From: Curtobacterium sp. MCSS17_015
Lineage (GTDB): Bacteria; Actinomycetota; Actinomycetes; Actinomycetales; Microbacteriaceae
NCBI RefSeq assembly: GCF_003234265.2
Contig: NZ_CP126256.1
Coordinates: 3,038,001-3,102,000 of the forward strand
Direction of reading: 5' to 3'
Length of the DNA stretch: 64,000 nt
Part shown: positions 33,591-43,651 of the stretch, in pieces
How positions within the stretch are numbered: position 1 is the first letter of the stretch
Layout: each line of letters begins with the position of its first letter
The notes under the pieces: generated by a model
What the model saw: the letters and a program-made list of their open reading frames with translations, nothing else
Told to the model about the DNA's origin: nothing
Databases searched by the model: none
Made by a program: the position numbers and the translations under genes

Positions 33591-33900
33591 CGACACCGAC
33601 CGCGCGCCGGATGCGGCGGCGGCCGGCACGGACCTGCCGGTCGTCGGCGGGAGCCTGCCGAGGCGAGCCTGCGCCACGAGACGCACGGCACCCTGCGACC
33701 TGCTGAGGGGCCTCCCGTCACCGACTCCGGGACCGGGACCGCGAACGGGCCAGGGGACCGAGGACCGAAACCGGGACCGGCAGCTGGAGCGGCAGCTGGA
33801 GCGGCCCGGGCGGACTGGAGGCTCGGCACACCGGACCGACACCGGTGCCAGCCCGCACGGCACGAGCACTTCTCCCCCGCCGGCGGCGGCGGCGCTCGCC
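33591..33900. other. Non-coding gap between LCP gene and map, with short repeats
   Basis: A 310-bp convergent gap. It has a lone GGGCCTCCCGTC arm (33709-33720) without a good partner, a run of GGGACCG units (33729-33779) and a perfect 12-bp tandem duplication CGGCAGCTGGAG (33778-33801). No gene and no clear terminator seen. Confidence 0.5.
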
Positions 33901-34731
33901 CTACGGCACCGGGACCGGGGTCACTCCCAGGGGCGCGAGCGCCGCTGCGCCACCGTCGGCGGCCGTCAGCACCCAGATCCCGTCGGCGTGCACCGCGACG
34001 CTGTGCTCCCAGTGGGCTGCGTCGGACCCGTCGAGCGTCCGCACCGTCCACTCGTCGGCGTCCGTCGAACTGTCGATCGTGCCGGCCGTGACCATCGGCT
34101 CGATGGCGACCGCGAGACCGGGCTGCACGGCGGGGCCGGCGCCACGGACGCGGTGGTTGAACACGGGCGGCTCCTCGTGCATCGAGCGCCCGATGCCGTG
34201 ACCCGTGTAGTCCTCGACGATGCCCCACGCACCGGTCTCGTCGATGGCGTCCTCGACGGCCGCCCCGACCTCGTGCAGGTTCTTCGCGAGCGCGAGCGCC
34301 GCGACGCCGTGCCACAGCGCACGCTCGGTGGTGTCACAGAGCTTCTGCCGGGCGTCCGTCACCGCGGGGTCGCCACCGGGCACGACGACCGTGAACGCGC
34401 TGTCGCCGTTCCACCCGTCGACCTCGGCTCCCGCGTCGACCGACACGATGTCCCCGGCCTGCAGCACCCGCTCCCCGGGGATCCCGTGCACGATCTCGTC
34501 GTTCACCGAGACGCAGAGCGTGTGGCGGTAACCGGGCACGAGCTGGAAGTTCGGGACGCCCCCGCCGTCACGGATGGTGCGCTCCGCGATGGCGTCGAGC
34601 TCGCCGGTGGTCACCCCGGGACGGATCGCCGCGCGGACGGCGTCGAGGGCCTGCGCCGTGAGGAGGCCCGGGCGCACCATGGCGCGCAGTTCCTCCGGCG
34701 TCTTGTAGATCGAGGGCTTCCGCCGTCGCAC
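33901..34731 (-). CDS. map: Methionine aminopeptidase, type I
   Basis: 276 residues. Metal ligands are visible in order: VSVDAGAEVDGWNGDSAFT (two Asp), GHGIGRSMHEEPPVFNH (His), AIEPMVTAG (Glu) and HWEHSVAV (Glu). HGIPGERVLQAGD is also typical. GTG 34731 starts the frame. The C-terminal ~15 residues are an Ala/Pro extension. It follows adk by 14 bp and closes the S10-spc-secY run, as in many bacteria. Confidence 0.96.
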   Translation of the reverse strand: MRRRKPSIYKTPEELRAMVRPGLLTAQALDAVRAAIRPGVTTGELDAIAERTIRDGGGVPNFQLVPGYRHTLCVSVNDEIVHGIPGERVLQAGDIVSVDAGAEVDGWNGDSAFTVVVPGGDPAVTDARQKLCDTTERALWHGVAALALAKNLHEVGAAVEDAIDETGAWGIVEDYTGHGIGRSMHEEPPVFNHRVRGAGPAVQPGLAVAIEPMVTAGTIDSSTDADEWTVRTLDGSDAAHWEHSVAVHADGIWVLTAADGGAAALAPLGVTPVPVP

Positions 34732-34745
34732 CGGGTCGACCTCGG

Positions 34746-35336
34746 TCAGACGGCGGCGGGGAGGCCGCGCGCGGTCAGGGCGTCGGCGATGCGATCGCCG
34801 ACCTCGTCCACGCCGCCGAGCGCGTCCACGTCGACCACGAGGCCACGCTCCTGGTACACGGCGACGATCGGCGCGGTCTGCTCCTGGTAGACCTGCTGCC
34901 GACGACGGATCGTCTCCTCGGTGTCGTCTGCGCGGCCCTGCTCCTGCGCCCGCTGGAGCAGCCGGTCGACGAGGGCGTCCTGGTCGGCGACGAGCTGGAC
35001 GACGACGTCGAGGGCGTCTCCCTGCTCAGCCAGGAGGCCGTCCAGGTACTCCACCTGGGCCACGGTCCGGGGGTACCCGTCGAGCAGGAAGCCGTGCTCC
35101 GCGTCGGACTCGGCCAGGCGGTCCCGGACGAGTTCGTTCGTCAGGTCGTCCGGCACGTACTCGCCGGCGTCCATGAGCGCCTTGGCACGCTGTCCGAGCG
35201 GCGTCCCCTCGGCCACGTTCTTCCGGAAGATGTCGCCGGTGGAGATGGCGGGGATCGAGAAGGTGGACGCGATCCGTCCGGCCTGCGTGCCCTTCCCGGC
35301 TCCGGGAGGTCCGACGATGATGAGGCGTGCGCTCAA
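34746..35336 (-). CDS. adk: Adenylate kinase
   Basis: 196 residues: [15 protein letters not shown]-loop, [18 protein letters not shown] and the short lid (no zinc lid), as in other actinobacteria. The start codon is TTG 35336, overlapping the secY stop as TTGA; it is the only start before the conserved RLIIVGPPG strand. Confidence 0.97.
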   Translation of the reverse strand: MSARLIIVGPPGAGKGTQAGRIASTFSIPAISTGDIFRKNVAEGTPLGQRAKALMDAGEYVPDDLTNELVRDRLAESDAEHGFLLDGYPRTVAQVEYLDGLLAEQGDALDVVVQLVADQDALVDRLLQRAQEQGRADDTEETIRRRQQVYQEQTAPIVAVYQERGLVVDVDALGGVDEVGDRIADALTARGLPAAV

Positions 35337-36655
35337 CGGAGAAGCCCTTCGTAGTGACGTTGCTGCAGCTGCGAGTCGATCTGCTTCACCGTCTCGAGGC
35401 CGACACCCACGATGATCAGGATGCTGGCACCGCCGAACGGGAAGTTCTGGTTCGCCCCGAACAGCGCCAGTGCTGCGAGCGGGATGAGCGCGATGAGACC
35501 GAGGTAGAGCGCACCGGGCAACGTCACCCGGGTGAGGACGTAGTCGAGGTACTCAGCGGTCGGACGTCCGGCACGGATGCCCGGGATGAACCCGCCGTAC
35601 TTCTTCATGTTGTCGGCGACCTCTTCGGGGTTGAAGGTGATCGCGACGTAGAAGTACGTGAAGCCGACGATGAGCAGGAAGTACAGGACCATGTAGAACC
35701 AGTTGTCGCCCGAGGTCAGGTTGCTCTGGATCCAGGTCACCCACGGGGCCGGCGCGCTGCCGTCCGAGGGCTGGTTGAACTGGGCGATCAGCGCCGGCAG
35801 GTACAGCAGCGACGACGCGAAGATGACGGGCACGACGCCGGCCATGTTCACCTTGATCGGGATGTACGTGTTGTTGCCGCCGTACGTGCGGCGCCCGACC
35901 ATGCGCTTGGCGTACTGGACCGGGATCCGCCGCTGCGACTGCTCGACGAACACGACGGCCATCATGATGACCAGGCCGACCAGGATGACGAAGAGGAAGA
36001 GCTCGAAGGACTGCGACTGCTCGATGGCCCAGAGCGCCGACGGGAACTGGGCGGCGATCGACGTGAAGATGAGCAGCGACATGCCGTTGCCGATGCCGCG
36101 CTCGGTCACGAGCTCGCCCATCCACATGATGAGGCCGGTGCCGGCGGTCAGTGTGATGACCATCAGGAGGATGGCGTACCAGCTGTCGTTCGAGATGATC
36201 GACGTGCAGGACGCCGATGCGCTCGTGCCGAAGAGGGCACCAGAGCGGGCGACCGTGATCAGGGTGGTGGACTGCAGCACGCCCAGCGCGATGGTGAGGT
36301 AACGCGTGTACTGCGTCAGCTTCGCCTGACCGGACTGGCCCTCCTTGTAGAGGGAGTCGAAGTGCGGGATCACCACGCGCAGGAGCTGCACGATGATCGA
36401 CGACGTGATGTACGGCATGATCCCGAGCGCGAAGACCGAGAGCTTCAGGAGCGCGCCGCCGGAGAACAGGTTGATCAGGTCGTACAGGCCGCCGGAGGAC
36501 GACGCGGACGCCAGGCAGGCCTGCACGCTGGCGTAGTCCACGAACGGTGCCGGGATGTACGAGCCGAGGCGGAACAGCGCGATGATCGCGAGGGTGAAGC
36601 CGATCTTCTTCCGAAGATCTGGGGTGCGCATGATGCGCGCGACCGCTCTGAACAC
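35333..36655 (-). CDS. secY: Protein translocase subunit SecY
   Basis: 440 residues with ten membrane helices. [26 protein letters not shown] starts helix 1; [15 protein letters not shown] is the lateral gate region, and [16 protein letters not shown] loop ([22 protein letters not shown]) and [17 protein letters not shown] are conserved cytoplasmic loops that contact the ribosome and SecA. GTG 36655 follows GGAG by five bases. It is separated from rplO by a strong hairpin. Confidence 0.98.
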   Translation of the reverse strand: MFRAVARIMRTPDLRKKIGFTLAIIALFRLGSYIPAPFVDYASVQACLASASSSGGLYDLINLFSGGALLKLSVFALGIMPYITSSIIVQLLRVVIPHFDSLYKEGQSGQAKLTQYTRYLTIALGVLQSTTLITVARSGALFGTSASASCTSIISNDSWYAILLMVITLTAGTGLIMWMGELVTERGIGNGMSLLIFTSIAAQFPSALWAIEQSQSFELFLFVILVGLVIMMAVVFVEQSQRRIPVQYAKRMVGRRTYGGNNTYIPIKVNMAGVVPVIFASSLLYLPALIAQFNQPSDGSAPAPWVTWIQSNLTSGDNWFYMVLYFLLIVGFTYFYVAITFNPEEVADNMKKYGGFIPGIRAGRPTAEYLDYVLTRVTLPGALYLGLIALIPLAALALFGANQNFPFGGASILIIVGVGLETVKQIDSQLQQRHYEGLLR

Positions 36656-36793
36656 GAGTTACTCCGAACTTCTGTGACCGGTTGACCGGTCGAGCCGGGC
36701 GAGGTCGCCCGTGGCCGGAAGCGCCGACCCCGTGGCCCGGCACGCACGTCGAACGACGCCGTGTTCCGGACCTGCCATCAAGGAAACCGTAAC

Positions 36794-36822
36794 GGCGGCC
36801 CGCGCGCAATGCGCGGGCCGCC
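36794..36822 (-). terminator. Stem-loop between rplO and secY
   Basis: GGCGGCCCGCGC and GCGCGGGCCGCC form a 12-bp GC-rich stem with a 5-nt loop, 12 bp past the rplO stop. It may attenuate or process the transcript before secY; the 178-bp spacer offers no clear second promoter. Confidence 0.65.
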
Positions 36823-36833
36823 GCCGACGGGGA

Positions 36834-37298
36834 CTACTTGGTGACGGTGCCGCCCGCCGCCACGATCTTCTCCTCGGCCGAAGCCGAGACCTTGTCGACC
36901 GTGACCGTGATCGCCACGCTGATGTCACCCTGACCGAGAACCTTGACCTTCTCGTTCTTGCGGACGGCGCCCTTGGCGACCAGGTCCGCGACGGTGACGT
37001 CGCCACCGTTCGGGTAGAGCTCCGCGATCTTGTCCAGGTTCACGGGCTGGTACTCGACGCGGAACGGGTTCTTGAACCCGCGGAGCTTCGGGGTGCGCAT
37101 GTGCAGCGGCATCTGCCCACCCTCGAAGCCGACCTTGACCTGGTACCGGGCCTTCTGACCCTTGGTGCCACGGCCGGCGGTCTTGCCCTTCGAACCCTCA
37201 CCACGACCGACGCGGGTGCGGTCCTTCTTGGACCCCGCTGCCGGACGAAGGTGGTGGACCTTCAGGATCTGGACGCGCTCGTTCTTCTCGTCGCTCAT
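36834..37298 (-). CDS. rplO: 50S ribosomal protein L15
   Basis: 154 residues: [37 protein letters not shown] and [20 protein letters not shown] are canonical. ATG 37298 overlaps the rpmD stop as ATGA. Confidence 0.98.
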   Translation of the reverse strand: MSDEKNERVQILKVHHLRPAAGSKKDRTRVGRGEGSKGKTAGRGTKGQKARYQVKVGFEGGQMPLHMRTPKLRGFKNPFRVEYQPVNLDKIAELYPNGGDVTVADLVAKGAVRKNEKVKVLGQGDISVAITVTVDKVSASAEEKIVAAGGTVTK

Positions 37299-37480
37299 GC
37301 GTCGACCTCCTCGACCTTCACGAGGTGCGCAACCGTCGCGATGTACCCGCGGTTCTGGGAGTTGTCCTCACGCAGGACCGTACGGCCGATGCGCTTGAGA
37401 CCCAGGCTGCGGAGCGTGTCGCGCTGGTACTGCTTCTCGCTGATGACGGACTTCGTCTGCGTGATCTTCAGCATCGCCAT
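37295..37480 (-). CDS. rpmD: 50S ribosomal protein L30
   Basis: 61 residues: [20 protein letters not shown] and [17 protein letters not shown] 37480 shares its first base with the rpsE stop (TGATG); a GTG one codon before is an alternative. Confidence 0.97.
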   Translation of the reverse strand: MAMLKITQTKSVISEKQYQRDTLRSLGLKRIGRTVLREDNSQNRGYIATVAHLVKVEEVDA

Positions 37481-38286
37481 CACGCACCTGCCTTCTCGTT
37501 CGCAGCCGTACGTGCGGCCGCCTCGGCGTGCAGCAGACGGGCCGGGACGACGTGGTCGACGGGCAGACCACGACGGCTGGCGACGGCACGCGGCTCTTCG
37601 AGCTGCTTGAGCGCCGTCACGGTCGCGTGCACGATGTTGATGGTGTTCGACGAACCGAGCGACTTGCTCAGGACGTCGTGGATGCCGGCGCACTCGAGCA
37701 CGGCGCGGACCGGACCACCGGCGATGACACCGGTACCGGCAGCGGCCGGACGCAGGAGGACGACGCCAGCGGCGGCCTCACCCTGCACCGGGTGCGGGAT
37801 CGTGTTGCCGACGCGGGGGACGCGGAAGAAGTTCTTCTTCGCCTCCTCGACGCCCTTCGAGATGGCGGTCGGGACCTCGCGGGCCTTGCCGTAGCCGACG
37901 CCCACCAGACCGTTGCCGTCACCGACGACGACGAGGGCGGTGAAGCTGAAGCGACGACCACCCTTGACGACCTTGGAGACGCGGTTGATGGTGACGACGC
38001 GCTCGAGGAACTGGCTGTCGCCGCCGCGACCGTTGCGGTCGTTGCCGCCACGGCCACCCTGCTGACGGTCACGCCCGCCACCGCTGCCGCCACCACGACG
38101 GCCACGGTTGTCGACGGAGTCGCGGTTGTTCGATGCCGAACCCGCAGCGGTCTCGACGGGACGCTCGACGACCGGGACGTCGGGCTCCTTGGCCGCGGGG
38201 GCCTTCGCCTCGGTGGTCTCGGCGTCGGTCGTCTCGACCTCGGTCGTGGCCTCGGCGTCGTCGTTGGTGTTCGCGATGTCGCTCAC
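37480..38286 (-). CDS. rpsE: 30S ribosomal protein S5 with acidic and RGG-rich N-terminal extension
   Basis: 268 residues, about 100 more than E. coli S5. Residues ~1-55 are acidic (Asp/Glu/Thr/Ala), ~55-90 are Arg/Gly-rich ([20 protein letters not shown]), and the S5 core begins at [20 protein letters not shown]. The core has the usual [13 protein letters not shown] and [20 protein letters not shown] blocks. It ends [12 protein letters not shown]5 sits at the mRNA entry of the 30S. The start overlaps the rplR stop. Confidence 0.97.
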   Translation of the reverse strand: MSDIANTNDDAEATTEVETTDAETTEAKAPAAKEPDVPVVERPVETAAGSASNNRDSVDNRGRRGGGSGGGRDRQQGGRGGNDRNGRGGDSQFLERVVTINRVSKVVKGGRRFSFTALVVVGDGNGLVGVGYGKAREVPTAISKGVEEAKKNFFRVPRVGNTIPHPVQGEAAAGVVLLRPAAAGTGVIAGGPVRAVLECAGIHDVLSKSLGSSNTINIVHATVTALKQLEEPRAVASRRGLPVDHVVPARLLHAEAAARTAANEKAGA

Positions 38287-38660
38287 AGGTTCAGCCCTCC
38301 TTCACGGGCACCATCGGCGATCGCGGCGACGCGACCGGCGTACTTGCTACCGCCGCGGTCGAAGACCACGGCCTCGACGCCAGCCGACTTCGCACGCTCG
38401 GCGACGAGCTCGCCGACGCGACGGGCCTTGGCGGTCTTGTCGCCGTCGAACGAGCGGAGGTCGGCCTCCATCGTCGATGCGCTGGCGAGGGTGTGACCCT
38501 TGGCGTCGTCGATGACCTGCACGAACACGTGACGTGACGAACGGGTGACGGCGAGACGGGGACGGGTCTCGGTCCCGGTGATCTTCTTCCGGAGACGGTT
38601 GTGGCGACGCGCCTTGGCAGCCGCCTTGCTCTTGCCTCGAGTACGAGTTCCGATGGCCAT
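38283..38660 (-). CDS. rplR: 50S ribosomal protein L18
   Basis: 125 residues from ATG 38660 ([22 protein letters not shown]). [18 protein letters not shown] and [24 protein letters not shown] bind 5S rRNA. A GTG two codons upstream overlaps the rplF stop as GTGA and could be the start. Confidence 0.96.
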   Translation of the reverse strand: MAIGTRTRGKSKAAAKARRHNRLRKKITGTETRPRLAVTRSSRHVFVQVIDDAKGHTLASASTMEADLRSFDGDKTAKARRVGELVAERAKSAGVEAVVFDRGGSKYAGRVAAIADGAREGGLNL

Positions 38661-38662
38661 GA

Positions 38663-39199
38663 TCACTTACCTGACTTTCCGGCCTTGCGGCGCACGATCT
38701 CGCCGGCGTAGCGGACACCCTTGCCCTTGTAGGGCTCGGGCTTGCGCAGCTTGCGGATGTTGGCCGCGACCTCACCGACGAGCTGCTTGTCGATGCCGTT
38801 CACGGTGACCTTGTTGTTGCCCTCGACGGCGAAGCTGATGCCGGCCGGCGGGTTGACCGTGATCGGGTGGGAGTACCCGAGCGCGAACTCGAGGTCGCTG
38901 CCCTTGGCCGCCACGCGGTAACCGGTGCCGACGACCTCGAGGCCCTTGGAGTAGCCCTGGGTGACGCCGATGATCTGGTTCGCGATGAGCGAGCGCGTCA
39001 GGCCGTGCAGCGCGCGGGAGGAACGCTCGTCGTCCGGGCGGCTGACGAGGACCTGGTTGTCCTCGACCTTGGCCTGGATGGGCTCAGCGATGACGAGCGT
39101 GAGCTCGCCCTTCGGGCCCTTGACGGCGACGTTCTGGCCGTCGACCGAGACGGTCGCTCCGGCCGGGATGTCGATGGGGAGACGTCCGATACGAGACAT
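38663..39199 (-). CDS. rplF: 50S ribosomal protein L6
   Basis: 178 residues: [36 protein letters not shown] and the C-terminal [25 protein letters not shown] are diagnostic. Six bases separate it from rpsH. Confidence 0.98.
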   Translation of the reverse strand: MSRIGRLPIDIPAGATVSVDGQNVAVKGPKGELTLVIAEPIQAKVEDNQVLVSRPDDERSSRALHGLTRSLIANQIIGVTQGYSKGLEVVGTGYRVAAKGSDLEFALGYSHPITVNPPAGISFAVEGNNKVTVNGIDKQLVGEVAANIRKLRKPEPYKGKGVRYAGEIVRRKAGKSGK

Positions 39200-39205
39200 G
39201 ATCGA

Positions 39206-39604
39206 TCACCAAACGTAGGCGAGGACTTCCCCACCCACGCCCTTCTGCTCGGCTTCGCGGTCGGTCAGGAGCCCCGAGGAGGTCGACAGGATCGCCACGC
39301 CGAGGCCACCGAGGACCCGGGGGATCTCGGTCGACTTCGCGTAGACGCGGAGGCCCGGCTTCGAGACGCGCTTGATGCCGGCAATCGAACGCTCGCGATC
39401 GGGGCCGTACTTGAGGTCGATGGTCAGGGTCTGCCCGACGCGGGCGTCCTCGACCTTCCACTCGCTGATGTAACCCTCGCGCTTGAGGATGTCAGCGATG
39501 GTCTGCTTGAGCTTGGAGCTCGGAAGCGAGACGGCGTCGTGGTGCGCCGAGTTCGCGTTCCGCAATCTGGTCAGCATGTCTGCGACCGGATCGGTCATCG
39601 TCAT
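39206..39604 (-). CDS. rpsH: 30S ribosomal protein S8
   Basis: 132 residues from ATG 39604 ([17 protein letters not shown]), preceded by AAGGACGG at a slightly long spacing; ATG 39598 is an alternative. The C-terminus [28 protein letters not shown] is canonical. rpsN, which usually lies just before it, is absent. Confidence 0.97.
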   Translation of the reverse strand: MTMTDPVADMLTRLRNANSAHHDAVSLPSSKLKQTIADILKREGYISEWKVEDARVGQTLTIDLKYGPDRERSIAGIKRVSKPGLRVYAKSTEIPRVLGGLGVAILSTSSGLLTDREAEQKGVGGEVLAYVW

Positions 39605-39714
39605 GATGCGTTTTCCGTCCTTCGTCCGGTTTCGACACCCGTTCCACGAGTGCCGACCTCGACGATCGATGTGATCCCAGGGCGGTTCCCCGGGATCGGT
39701 GTGACTTCGTGCGA

Positions 39715-39746
39715 GCGGGCCGGAGGAGAGAACTCCTCCGGCCCGC
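39715..39746 (-). terminator. Strong stem-loop between rplE and rpsH, in place of rpsN
   Basis: GCGGGCCGGAGGAG, loop AGAA, CTCCTCCGGCCCGC form a perfect 14-bp stem 16 bp after the rplE stop. A second weaker stem GATCCC/GGGATC lies at 39673-39696. The 157-bp spacer has no room for an S14 gene. It may act as a partial terminator or RNase-processing site. Confidence 0.7.
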
Positions 39747-39761
39747 ACCGCCCGGAGTAGC

Positions 39762-40352
39762 TTAGACCGTCTGCTCGGCAGAACGGAACGGGAAGCCGAG
39801 CTGGCGGAGCAGCGCGCGGCCTTCGTCGTCCGTCTTCGCGGTGGTCACGACGGTGATGTCGAACCCACGCACGCGGTCGATGCGGTCCTGGTCGATCTCG
39901 TGGAACACGCTCTGCTCCGAGAGACCGAAGGTGTAGTTGCCGTTGCCGTCGAACTGGCGGTCGCTCAGGCCGCGGAAGTCGCGGATGCGCGGGAGTGCCA
40001 GCGACAGCAGGCGGTCCAGGAACTCCCACGCGCGGTCACCGCGGAGGGTGACGTGCGCGCCGATGGCCTGGCCCTCACGCAGCTTGAACTGCGCGATGGA
40101 CTTGCGGGCCAGCGTGACCTGCGGCTTCTGACCGGTGATCGCCGTGAGGTCCTTGATGGCGCCCTCGATGATCTTCGAGTCGCGCGCGGCCTCACCGACA
40201 CCGGTGTTGACGACGACCTTGACCAGGCCGGGGACCTGGTTGACGTTCGCGTAACCGAACTGCTCGGTCAGCGCCGCCTTGATCTCGTTGCGGTACTTCT
40301 GCTTGAGGCGCGGCTGAACTTTCTCAGCAGTCGCGGCAGTCGTGTCGGTCAT
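39762..40352 (-). CDS. rplE: 50S ribosomal protein L5
   Basis: 196 residues: [28 protein letters not shown] N-terminus, [36 protein letters not shown] and [19 protein letters not shown]. Its ATG shares a base with the rplX stop (TGATG). Confidence 0.98.
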   Translation of the reverse strand: MTDTTAATAEKVQPRLKQKYRNEIKAALTEQFGYANVNQVPGLVKVVVNTGVGEAARDSKIIEGAIKDLTAITGQKPQVTLARKSIAQFKLREGQAIGAHVTLRGDRAWEFLDRLLSLALPRIRDFRGLSDRQFDGNGNYTFGLSEQSVFHEIDQDRIDRVRGFDITVVTTAKTDDEGRALLRQLGFPFRSAEQTV

Positions 40353-40705
40353 CAGAGCTTCTCACCAGACTTCTTGGCGTAGCGGACGCGGACGGTCTTG
40401 GTGACGCCGTCCTTCTCCACCTCTTCGTTGCGGAAACCGACGCGGGTCGGCTTCTTGGTCTTCGGGTCGACGATCGCGACGTTCGACACGTGGATCGGGG
40501 CTTCGTGCTGCTCGATGCCGCCGGTCTTCGAACCGCGCTGGGTCTGACCGACGCGGACGTGCTTGGTCACGAAGTTGATGCCCTCGACGACCAGGCGGTC
40601 GCCGCGGACCTCGATGACCTTGCCCTGCTTGCCGCGGTCGCCGCCACGCTCCTGCGTGGCACCCGTGATGACCTGGACCAGGTCACCCTTCTTGATGTTC
40701 GCCAT
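40352..40705 (-). CDS. rplX: 50S ribosomal protein L24
   Basis: 117 residues, KOW domain [21 protein letters not shown] and [20 protein letters not shown], then [20 protein letters not shown]. Three bases downstream of rplN. Confidence 0.98.
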   Translation of the reverse strand: MANIKKGDLVQVITGATQERGGDRGKQGKVIEVRGDRLVVEGINFVTKHVRVGQTQRGSKTGGIEQHEAPIHVSNVAIVDPKTKKPTRVGFRNEEVEKDGVTKTVRVRYAKKSGEKL

Positions 40706-40708
40706 GGC

Positions 40709-41077
40709 TTACAGCACCTCCGGCGCGAGCGAGATGATCTTCATGAACTTCTTGTCACGGAGCTCGCGACCGATCGGACCGAAGATGCGCGTGCCGCGCG
40801 GGTCGCCGTCAGCCTTGAGGATCACTGCCGCGTTCTCGTCGAACTTGATGTAGGAGCCGTCCGGACGACGGGTCTCCTTCTTGGTGCGAACGATGACCGC
40901 CTTGACGACGTCACCCTTCTTCACGTTGCCGCCGGGGATGGCGTCCTTCACCGTGGCGACGATGACGTCACCGAGGCCGGCGTAGCGACGACCCGAGCCA
41001 CCGAGAACGCGGATGGTCAAGATCTCCTTGGCACCCGTGTTGTCGGCGACCTTCAGGCGGGATTCCTGCTGAATCAC
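40709..41077 (-). CDS. rplN: 50S ribosomal protein L14
   Basis: 122 residues: [39 protein letters not shown] and [20 protein letters not shown]. Starts at ATG 41077 after a 31-bp gap from rpsQ. Confidence 0.99.
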   Translation of the reverse strand: MIQQESRLKVADNTGAKEILTIRVLGGSGRRYAGLGDVIVATVKDAIPGGNVKKGDVVKAVIVRTKKETRRPDGSYIKFDENAAVILKADGDPRGTRIFGPIGRELRDKKFMKIISLAPEVL

Positions 41078-41108
41078 TGCTGTCTCCTATTCCGAAGCGG
41101 GCCGAGGC

Positions 41109-41393
41109 CTACTTGGCCTTCTCGAGGATCTCGACCAGGCGCCAGCGCTTCGTGGCGCTGAGGGGACGGGTCTCGCTGATGACGACCAGGTCGCCGATGC
41201 CGGCGGTCCCGAGCTCGTCGTGGGCCTTGACCTTCGACGTGCGACGGATGACCTTGCCGTAGAGGGGGTGCTTCACGCGGTCCTCGACCTCGACGACGAT
41301 CGTCTTGTCCATCTTGTCGCTCGTGACGTAGCCACGACGGGTCTTCCGGTAGCCGCGGGTGACGGCTGCGGAGTCCTTCTCTTCGGTCGCCAT
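41109..41393 (-). CDS. rpsQ: 30S ribosomal protein S17
   Basis: 94 residues: [40 protein letters not shown] and the [22 protein letters not shown] end. Its ATG shares one base with the rpmC stop (TGATG). Confidence 0.98.
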   Translation of the reverse strand: MATEEKDSAAVTRGYRKTRRGYVTSDKMDKTIVVEVEDRVKHPLYGKVIRRTSKVKAHDELGTAGIGDLVVISETRPLSATKRWRLVEILEKAK

Positions 41394-41713
41394 CAGTTCT
41401 CCTCGGCGGTCTCGGCCTCGGTCGACTCAGCCGGCTTCTCGGCCTTCTTCGACGACTTCTTGGCCTTCGGGGCGGTCTCGACGGGGGCGGGCGTGGCACG
41501 GATGCCGAGCTCGCGCTCGCGGAGCACGGTGTAGATGCGCGCGATGTCGCGCTTGACGGCACGGAGACGGCCGTGGCTCTCCAGCTGGCCGGTGGCCGAC
41601 TGGAAGCGGAGGTTGAACAGCTCCTCCTTGGCCTTCTTCAGCTCGTCAGCGAGACGCTCGTTCTCGAAGGTGTCGAGCTCAGTGGGACGGAGCTCCTTGG
41701 AACCGATCGCCAT
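41393..41713 (-). CDS. rpmC: 50S ribosomal protein L29 with Lys/Glu-rich tail
   Basis: 106 residues. The first ~70 are L29 ([42 protein letters not shown]). Residues ~76-106 form a Pro/Ala/Lys then Glu-rich tail absent from E. coli. Start ATG 41713 shares one base with the rplP stop. Confidence 0.97.
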   Translation of the reverse strand: MAIGSKELRPTELDTFENERLADELKKAKEELFNLRFQSATGQLESHGRLRAVKRDIARIYTVLRERELGIRATPAPVETAPKAKKSSKKAEKPAESTEAETAEEN

Positions 41714-42132
41714 TATGCGTCGCCCTCCTCGCGCTTGATGATGCGTGCCTTGAGGGGCAGCTTGTGGATTGCACGGGTCAGTGCCTCGCGGGCGATCTCG
41801 TCGCTCACGCCGGAGAGCTCGAAGAGCACACGACCCGGCTTGACGTTCGCGATCCACCACTCGGGGGAACCCTTACCGGAACCCATTCGGGTCTCAGCCG
41901 GCTTCTTGGTGAGCGGGCGGTCCGGGTAGATGTTGATCCACACCTTGCCGCCACGCTTGATGTGACGCGTCATGGCGATACGAGCGGACTCGATCTGACG
42001 GTTGGTCACGTAGGCCGGGGTGAGCGCCTGGATTCCGTAGTCACCGAAGGAGACCTTGGTGCCACCGGTCGCCTGACCCGAACGCTTCGGGTGGTGCTGC
42101 TTGCGGTGCTTGACTCGACGGGGGATAAGCAT
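41713..42132 (-). CDS. rplP: 50S ribosomal protein L16
   Basis: 139 residues: [40 protein letters not shown] and [20 protein letters not shown]. Two bases separate its ATG from the rpsC stop. Confidence 0.99.
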   Translation of the reverse strand: MLIPRRVKHRKQHHPKRSGQATGGTKVSFGDYGIQALTPAYVTNRQIESARIAMTRHIKRGGKVWINIYPDRPLTKKPAETRMGSGKGSPEWWIANVKPGRVLFELSGVSDEIAREALTRAIHKLPLKARIIKREEGDA

Positions 42133-42134
42133 GG

Positions 42135-42941
42135 TTACGCCTCAACTCCTGCGCCGGCCGGCGCGTCCTGCGGGGCCTGCTGCTCGCGACGGTCGCCACC
42201 GCGCTCGTTGCGGTCGCCACGGGGGCCGCCGCCACGACGGTCGCCGCCACGACGCTCCGGGCGGGACGAACGCTGGTTCGCCTGCTCGCGAGCGAGCTCC
42301 TTGTTCGTGATGTCGCCCTTGTAGATCCAGACCTTCACGCCGATGCGGCCGAACGTGGTCCGGGCCTCGTAGAAGCCGTAGTCGATGTTCGCGCGGAGGG
42401 TGTGCAGGGGCACACGGCCCTCGCGGTAGAACTCCGAGCGCGACATCTCGGCGCCACCGAGGCGGCCCGACACCTGGATGCGGACACCCTTGGCGCCGGC
42501 GCGCTGTGCACCCTGCAGGCCCTTGCGCATGGCGCGACGGAACGCGACACGAGCGGAGAGCTGCTCGGCGATGCCCTGCGCGACGAGCTGGGCCTCGGTC
42601 TCGGGGTTCTTGACCTCGAGGATGTTGAGCTGGATCTGCTTCTTGGTGAGCTTCTCCAGCTCGCTCCGGATGCGCTCCGCCTCGGCGCCGCGGCGACCGA
42701 TGACGATGCCCGGGCGTGCCGTGTGGATGTCCACGCGGACGCGGTCACGGGTGCGCTCGAGCTCGATGCGGGCGACGCCCGCGCGGTCGAGGGTCTTCGT
42801 CAGGAACTGACGGATCTTGACGTCCTCGGCCACGAAGTCGGCGTAGCGCTGACCCTTCTTCGTGCTGTCGGCGAACCAGTGGGAGATGTGGTCCGTCGTG
42901 ATCCCGAGACGGAAGCCGTACGGGTTGACCTTCTGGCCCAT
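42135..42941 (-). CDS. rpsC: 30S ribosomal protein S3 with Arg/Gly-rich C-terminal tail
   Basis: 268 residues. [20 protein letters not shown], the KH domain with [20 protein letters not shown] and the second domain [18 protein letters not shown] are canonical. Residues ~222-268 are an RGG-rich tail ([20 protein letters not shown]) and then Gln/Ala-rich. Its ATG shares a base with the rplV stop. Confidence 0.98.
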   Translation of the reverse strand: MGQKVNPYGFRLGITTDHISHWFADSTKKGQRYADFVAEDVKIRQFLTKTLDRAGVARIELERTRDRVRVDIHTARPGIVIGRRGAEAERIRSELEKLTKKQIQLNILEVKNPETEAQLVAQGIAEQLSARVAFRRAMRKGLQGAQRAGAKGVRIQVSGRLGGAEMSRSEFYREGRVPLHTLRANIDYGFYEARTTFGRIGVKVWIYKGDITNKELAREQANQRSSRPERRGGDRRGGGPRGDRNERGGDRREQQAPQDAPAGAGVEA

Positions 42942-43333
42942 TACTTGCTCGCCTTCTTGCTCGTCGCGGCGGCCTCGGCCTCATCCGGCGTCGCGAGGAC
43001 GACCGTGATGTGGCTGGTGCGCTTGTTGATGCGGAAGGCGCGGCCCTGGGCGCGCGGCTGGAACCGCTTCAGGGTCGTGCCCTCGTCGACGTAGACGCTG
43101 CTCACGTAGAGGTCGCGCTCGTCGAGGAAGCTGTTCGTCGAGTCCGCCTTGACACGTGCGTTGGCGATCGCCGAGGCGACCAGCTTGTACACGGGCTCCG
43201 AAGCGCCCTGGGGGGCGAACTTCAGGATGGCGAGCGCCTCGTGGGCCTGCTTGCCGCGGATCAGCTGGATGACGCGACGGGCCTTCTGAGGCGTGACGCG
43301 GATGTGTCGCACGCGTGCGATCGACTCCACCAT
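42941..43333 (-). CDS. rplV: 50S ribosomal protein L22
   Basis: 130 residues: [23 protein letters not shown] and [23 protein letters not shown], which forms the exit-tunnel hairpin. Position 26 bp after rpsS. Confidence 0.98.
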   Translation of the reverse strand: MVESIARVRHIRVTPQKARRVIQLIRGKQAHEALAILKFAPQGASEPVYKLVASAIANARVKADSTNSFLDERDLYVSSVYVDEGTTLKRFQPRAQGRAFRINKRTSHITVVLATPDEAEAAATSKKASK

Positions 43334-43358
43334 TTCGTTCCTCCTCTTCGTCGCCGCC

Positions 43359-43640
43359 TTAGCGGCGACGGCCCTTCTTGTCGTCCTTCACGTGGCCGCG
43401 GAAGGTGCGGGTCGGCGCGAACTCGCCGAGCTTGTGACCGACCATCGACTCGGTGACGAACACCGGGATGTGCTTGCGGCCGTCGTGCACCGCGATGGTG
43501 TGACCGAGCATGTTCGGGACGATCATCGACCGACGCGACCAGGTACGGATCACGTTCTTGGTGTTGGCCTCGTTCTGCGTGACGACCTTGCGGAGCAGGT
43601 GCTCGTCGACGAAGGGGCCCTTCTTCAGACTGCGTGGCAT
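43359..43640 (-). CDS. rpsS: 30S ribosomal protein S19
   Basis: 93 residues: [42 protein letters not shown] and [22 protein letters not shown]. Confidence 0.99.
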   Translation of the reverse strand: MPRSLKKGPFVDEHLLRKVVTQNEANTKNVIRTWSRRSMIVPNMLGHTIAVHDGRKHIPVFVTESMVGHKLGEFAPTRTFRGHVKDDKKGRRR

Positions 43641-43651
43641 CTTCGGAACTC

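Noticed and set aside
39605..39761. Small S14 gene between rplE and rpsH
   Set aside because: 157 bp is too short for even the 61-residue zinc S14, and no CxxC-containing frame is present.
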